A DNA stretch of 64,000 nt from a virus. Every line of letters begins with the position of its first letter. The first letter of the stretch is position 1. The stretch lies in the IMG/VR virus record IMGVR_UViG_3300043410_000565, positions 1-64,000 of that record. One strand, written 5' to 3'. The notes below the pieces were generated by a model. It did no database searches. It saw only the letters and a program-made list of their open reading frames with translations, and had not been told where the DNA came from. Shown piece after piece: positions 60,301 to 64,000 of the stretch. The position numbers were made by a program, and so were the translations under genes.

Positions 60301-63300
60301 ATGCAAATTTATTTTGGTATTGTTGAAAATAGAAACGACCCACTAACGCTAGGACGTTGTCAAGTTCGCGTGGTGGGTTTACATACTCACGACAAGAACT
60401 TACTTCCAACATCAGACTTACCATGGTGCGCTTCAATGCAACCAACCACATCCGCTGCGATGAATGGTATTGGATATACTCCAATTGGTCCAGTTGAGGG
60501 TACTTCCGTTGTTGTAACATATCTTGACGATTCTATGCAACAGGGTCTTATACTTGGTTCTGTTGGTGGTATTGCTACTGAACCAGTACCGATTGACTAT
60601 GATGACTCTGGACCAATTTTAAAATCTGATGATGTAAAATCAATTTCTTTACGCTCAGTTCCTGGTCCAACGAACGGAAATTCTATTAAGTTCTACGATC
60701 CAAACTCATCTAGAACTAACCTTACAACTGAACTAAAAGCCAACATGCGTGTTATTGGTTATGGTATTCCCGACGGTACTACAATCGTTTCAGTTGATAG
60801 CGGCACGCAAATTACAATCTCCACACAGGTTAGAGATTTTGGCGAGAACATCATTGACTTCATGCCGCCACCAACTAACGCTGCGGCTGTTGTTGAATCA
60901 AAGACTCTAGTTTCAGCCAGCACTGTTGCTGATAAAGCCGCAGATGTTAAACCTTCTGCTGTTAATAGTTCAATTCCAACTATCCCTCCACCAAAATCAG
61001 TAAGTAACCAGACAAAGGCTTCCGAAGGTATTAAGGCTCTTATTGCCGCATGTGATAAAGTTGGTCTAACAACCAAAGAACAGAAATGTGCGTTGTTGGG
61101 TATTGCTGGCGGTGAATCTGGATGGATTCCGCAAAAAGAAAGTTACAACTACAGCCCAACACGCCTCAGAGAAGTATTCCCGAAGGCAACTGACGAACAA
61201 ATTCAGAAATATGCTAATGCCCAAACTAAGGGTATGGCCAGAGAAGAATTCTTCTCTTTCTTCTATGGTCCAACATTCCGTGGAAAAGGATTCTTGGGTA
61301 ACAAGACTGATGAAGACGGTGGAAAATATTATGGTCGCGGTTTCATTCAACTGACTGGACGATCTAACTATCTACAGTTTCAAAATGAAGCAAAGAAGAA
61401 TGGCGTTGATATTAATCTAGTTGATGACCCAGATTCTCTTGACGCTGATATTAACGTATCAGCGCTTGTGGCTGCTCTTTACATTAAAAAGAGAACGCCA
61501 TCTACAGCTAACCCAAACGCATCCCCTGGGTATTTTGAAGCTGCAAAAAATGGAGTTGGTGTAAACCCAGCAAACATTGCTGCTAAGAAATTACGATTCT
61601 ATGAGTATTTCTATGGTGATGTTGGTTCTGGTTCTCACAGAAAAGACGCAGGTGCAGAAGCACCATCTGCACCAGAAGATACAACAGCTATTAACAATTT
61701 CCAACCTGGTCCATCAGAGAAGTCTATTACTTCTGGTTCATTCTCAATTGGTTTCCGTGACCCAAATAACAAATATCCATTGAAAGATTACATTGGAGAG
61801 TCTGACGTTAACCGTCTAGCCCGTGGTGTAATCGAGGGCACTATTATCGGTGATAAAGATGCTTCCAGAAAGATGGGTATTCCACGTGCCCTTGGTGGTG
61901 GTGAATGGAACCAACCAATGGCTCCATTTGGCGCACAATATCCATACAATAAAGTATTTGAATCTGAATCTGGCCATGTTCAAGAATTCGACGACACACC
62001 TGGGCAAGAACGTGTTAATACATACCACCGTTCTGGTACATTTACTGAAATTGACGCCAACGGCACACAGGTCAATTACATCGTTGGTGACAATTACATC
62101 TTGATGGAATCTAACGGTTGTATTCACGTTGCTGGTGAGTGTAATATCACAGTTGATGGTAATGTTAACCTGTTCGCTCGTTCAGATTTGAACGCACAGG
62201 TTTCTGGTAATGCCACTGTTGAAGTTGGTAATAACGCCAACGTTGGTGTCGCTAATGATATAACTCTTGCAGTTGGCGGAGATATGCAAACATACGTTGC
62301 TGGTAAATATCAAGTTACTGCTGCGGAAGGTATTGAGTTCGTGTCAAACAAGAGCGTTAACGTTCAATCTACTGAAGAGATTAGTATTAAATCCAAGACA
62401 ATTAAAGCTGACGCTTCTTCTGAATTCAACGCAAAAGCTGGTTCAGCTGTAAAAGTTTCTGGCTCAACAGTTAATGTTAAAGGTTCTGGCGCTGTCAACG
62501 TTGACTATGGTACATACAACCTTGGCACTGGCGCAGCGCAAGCTGCCTCTGAAGCCACTGCAGTTACTGCTCTGGAATTAACACCTCCAGCAGCTGGCGA
62601 TGCTTTATATACATCACCAGAATATTTGGTTCCACCACCAAGACAGTTTGAGAATAATAGTCCAATTGAAACGCCAGACGACTGGAATACCCCAGAAGGT
62701 AGGGCAGTTCTTGGCGCCATGGCTAGAACCGAAGGTGTGGAAAATCCACCCGCTGCGAGTTCAGAGGAAACTTCTGCGCCAACTGGTGGTAGCCAGTCTG
62801 CTGCAGTTAAGGCTGACTGTGCGATTATCTACACAACTAAAGACTTCACGAAAGACTATCGCTTATCTAAGAACTTCACTCTTGGTATGATGATTGCAGA
62901 TAACAGACACTTGTTACAATCCCAAATGTTGAAGCCTAATAAGCAATCTAATGAACGTCTATACACTGTACAAGAAATTGTATGTAATATGGCGCACTTG
63001 GCTCAGAACGTTCTAGAACCAGGGTTAGCATTCTTCCCAGAAGGCTTGAATGGTTACAAGAAGCTATGGCATATTACATCTGGTTACCGATTGAAGGGTG
63101 TTGTACCACACGAGTCGCCAACATCTGATCACTGTAAGGGTCACTGTGTGGATATTTCTCTTGGTAACGGGTCATCTATGTTCCAGTTCAACTACAAGTT
63201 AGCCAAGCAACTTGAAGCTGCTATTATCTACGACCAGTTGATTCTAGAATACCAATCCCCTGATAAGTGTTGGGTTCATATTGGTTATAAGCCAGAAGGA

Positions 63301-63402
63301 AATCGTAGACAAGCATTTACGATGATCAACCACGTGTATGATCCAAACAGTAAAGGGTTTGTACTTTTATCTGGTTCAGTACCTCAAGTTTCAAAGAAAT
63401 AA
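60301..63402 (+). CDS. 5: gp5-type central spike with GH19-like lysozyme and M15 peptidase domains
   Basis: 1033 residues. 1-90: OB domain (IVENRNDPLTLGRCQVRVVGLH, DLPWCASMQPTTS) as in gp5. About 238-440: GH19-like glycosidase with GIAGGESGW and GGKYYGRGFIQLTGRSNYLQF. About 510-735: spike beta-helix (repeated NxxVxV, YIVGDNYILMESNGCIHV). About 855-1033: M15 D,D-peptidase with SDHCKGHCVDIS and CWVHIGY zinc motifs. T4 gp5 has a single muramidase; this spike could cut both glycan and peptide bonds. Forms the membrane-piercing tip of the tail. Confidence 0.9.
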   Translation: MQIYFGIVENRNDPLTLGRCQVRVVGLHTHDKNLLPTSDLPWCASMQPTTSAAMNGIGYTPIGPVEGTSVVVTYLDDSMQQGLILGSVGGIATEPVPIDYDDSGPILKSDDVKSISLRSVPGPTNGNSIKFYDPNSSRTNLTTELKANMRVIGYGIPDGTTIVSVDSGTQITISTQVRDFGENIIDFMPPPTNAAAVVESKTLVSASTVADKAADVKPSAVNSSIPTIPPPKSVSNQTKASEGIKALIAACDKVGLTTKEQKCALLGIAGGESGWIPQKESYNYSPTRLREVFPKATDEQIQKYANAQTKGMAREEFFSFFYGPTFRGKGFLGNKTDEDGGKYYGRGFIQLTGRSNYLQFQNEAKKNGVDINLVDDPDSLDADINVSALVAALYIKKRTPSTANPNASPGYFEAAKNGVGVNPANIAAKKLRFYEYFYGDVGSGSHRKDAGAEAPSAPEDTTAINNFQPGPSEKSITSGSFSIGFRDPNNKYPLKDYIGESDVNRLARGVIEGTIIGDKDASRKMGIPRALGGGEWNQPMAPFGAQYPYNKVFESESGHVQEFDDTPGQERVNTYHRSGTFTEIDANGTQVNYIVGDNYILMESNGCIHVAGECNITVDGNVNLFARSDLNAQVSGNATVEVGNNANVGVANDITLAVGGDMQTYVAGKYQVTAAEGIEFVSNKSVNVQSTEEISIKSKTIKADASSEFNAKAGSAVKVSGSTVNVKGSGAVNVDYGTYNLGTGAAQAASEATAVTALELTPPAAGDALYTSPEYLVPPPRQFENNSPIETPDDWNTPEGRAVLGAMARTEGVENPPAASSEETSAPTGGSQSAAVKADCAIIYTTKDFTKDYRLSKNFTLGMMIADNRHLLQSQMLKPNKQSNERLYTVQEIVCNMAHLAQNVLEPGLAFFPEGLNGYKKLWHITSGYRLKGVVPHESPTSDHCKGHCVDISLGNGSSMFQFNYKLAKQLEAAIIYDQLILEYQSPDKCWVHIGYKPEGNRRQAFTMINHVYDPNSKGFVLLSGSVPQVSKK

Positions 63403-63414
63403 TAAAGTGGAAAC

Positions 63415-63421
63415 CTAAATA
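63415..63421 (+). promoter_or_regulatory. late promoter (CTAAATA) of gp25
   Basis: CTAAATA exactly 6 nt before the gp25 ATG, the same spacing as on the minus strand at 56481. Confidence 0.55.
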
Positions 63422-63427
63422 AGAGAT

Positions 63428-63820
63428 ATGGCAAGAAATACAAGAATCTTCTCGGATCTAGATCTGAATTTTACCCCGCACCCTGTGACGGGGGATTTAG
63501 TCCGCAAGTACGACGAGAATGCTATAAAGCAATCTATCAAAAACCTCATCATGACTAGGCACTATGAGAGACCGTTCCATAGTGAAATGGGTTCTCCGAT
63601 TAGAGAATTACTATTTGATTTGATCACACCCGTGACAGCGTTAATGGTTAGAAGAGCAATCATTGACTTAATCTCTAATTTCGAGCCAAGAGTTAAACTG
63701 CTTGGGGTAGAGGTTATCCCGTCAGAAGAAAACAACTCACTGTATGTCTCTATTACATTTAAAATTGTAAATACAGAATCACCACTTTCCCTAGAGTTTT
63801 TACTTGAAAGAACACGATAA
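63428..63820 (+). CDS. 25: gp25 baseplate wedge protein
   Basis: 130 residues, matches T4 gp25 (132): SDLDLNFTPHPVTGDLVRKYDENAIKQSIKNLIMTRHYERPFHSEMGSPIRELLFD with the EPR-type core (FEPRVKL). Sheath-initiator of the wedge. TAATG overlap with gp6. Confidence 0.93.
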   Translation: MARNTRIFSDLDLNFTPHPVTGDLVRKYDENAIKQSIKNLIMTRHYERPFHSEMGSPIRELLFDLITPVTALMVRRAIIDLISNFEPRVKLLGVEVIPSEENNSLYVSITFKIVNTESPLSLEFLLERTR

Positions 63821-64000
63821 TGGCTTTCTCAAAAAGAATTAAAGTAAGCGAACTAGATTTTGACACGATTAAGTCAAACCTTAAAAATTTCCTTAGAGGT
63901 CAAGAACAATTTCAAGACTATGATTTTGACGGCTCTTCGTTTTCTATCTTATTAGACTTACTAGCATATAACACTCACTACAACTCGATCTATACTAACC
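63820..64000 (+). CDS. 6: gp6 baseplate wedge protein, 5' part only
   Basis: First 60 residues: MAFSKRIKVSELDFDTIKSNLK, LRGQEQFQDYDFDGSSFSILLDLLAYNTHYNSIY, the start of T4-type gp6. Cut by the window end. Confidence 0.88.
   Translation, partial: MAFSKRIKVSELDFDTIKSNLKNFLRGQEQFQDYDFDGSSFSILLDLLAYNTHYNSIYTN

Overview
This window is part of the genome of a large T4-type tailed phage (contractile-tail myovirus). The evidence is the set of T4 homologues with T4-like gene neighbours: rnh, dsbA-like, gp59, gp33-like, gp32, tape measure, gp26, gp16, a gp54-like tube initiator, gp4, gp48, gp53, a gp27-like hub, gp5, gp25 and the start of gp6. TATAAATA/CTAAATA late-promoter boxes and about 28 near-identical sigma70-like early promoters (TTGACTTTAATT, 17 bp, TATAAT) are also present. 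The host is probably a Gram-negative bacterium (lipoprotein, signal peptides, SleB-type lysin). The tmRNA tag ANDEVFALAA, the permuted tmRNA gene and a host-style boxA hint at a beta-proteobacterium, but this is inference.

Layout. 0-12.3 kb: a HD-type ppGpp hydrolase, a two-gene NAD+ salvage set (NMNAT-Nudix and nicotinamide phosphoribosyltransferase), small early genes, a DsbA-like protein, RNase H, a secreted trio, dCMP deaminase and a probable late capsid-internal protein. 12.3-24.9 kb: a translation island with 34 ordinary tRNA genes that together cover all 20 amino acids and include an apparent amber (CUA) suppressor. It also carries bS21, a GroES-like co-chaperonin, an HNH endonuclease and several structured RNAs, and it is headed by a promoter plus boxA. 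Scattered in it are eight copies of a small RNA element: a 7-bp covarying stem AGRNNNN/NNNNYCT, an internal GCAA box and a GUUG tail. Inside three copies sit tRNA-like modules in circularly permuted order (T-arm and 3' acceptor strand first, then 5' acceptor strand and D-arm). One copy holds a normal-order tRNA-like cloverleaf. The island ends with a TROVE/Ro60-like vWA protein flanked by structured RNAs, and an AAA+ ATPase.

25-45 kb: dense small early genes, including an Rnl-type RNA ligase, an Acb1-like 2H phosphoesterase, Gp88, a DUF2493 protein, a second AAA+ ATPase, MazG-like and HAD nucleotidases and a metallophosphoesterase. Between 36.8 and 40 kb many genes are single units in which a terminator-like hairpin runs into the -35 box of the next promoter. 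A 24-bp-period iteron array and an antisense early promoter lie near 36.0-36.6 kb. 45-51.8 kb: PhoH, a RecB/MGME1-like nuclease, a circularly permuted tmRNA gene, a SleB lysin, a ClpP-like protease, gp33-like, gp59 and gp32. 51.8-56.9 kb (minus strand): tape measure, gp26, gp16, gp54-like, gp4. 56.9-64 kb (plus strand): gp48, gp53, gp27-like, a gp5 spike carrying both a GH19-like and an M15 peptidase domain, gp25, gp6.

How it fits together: the early genes keep NAD+ and nucleotides available and dampen alarmone and CBASS signalling, while the 12-25 kb island supplies an almost complete translation kit. The phage appears unusually rich in circularly permuted RNAs (tmRNA plus three tRNA-like RNAs) and also encodes an RNA ligase and a Ro-like RNA-binding protein. 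Whether these act together is the main open question.
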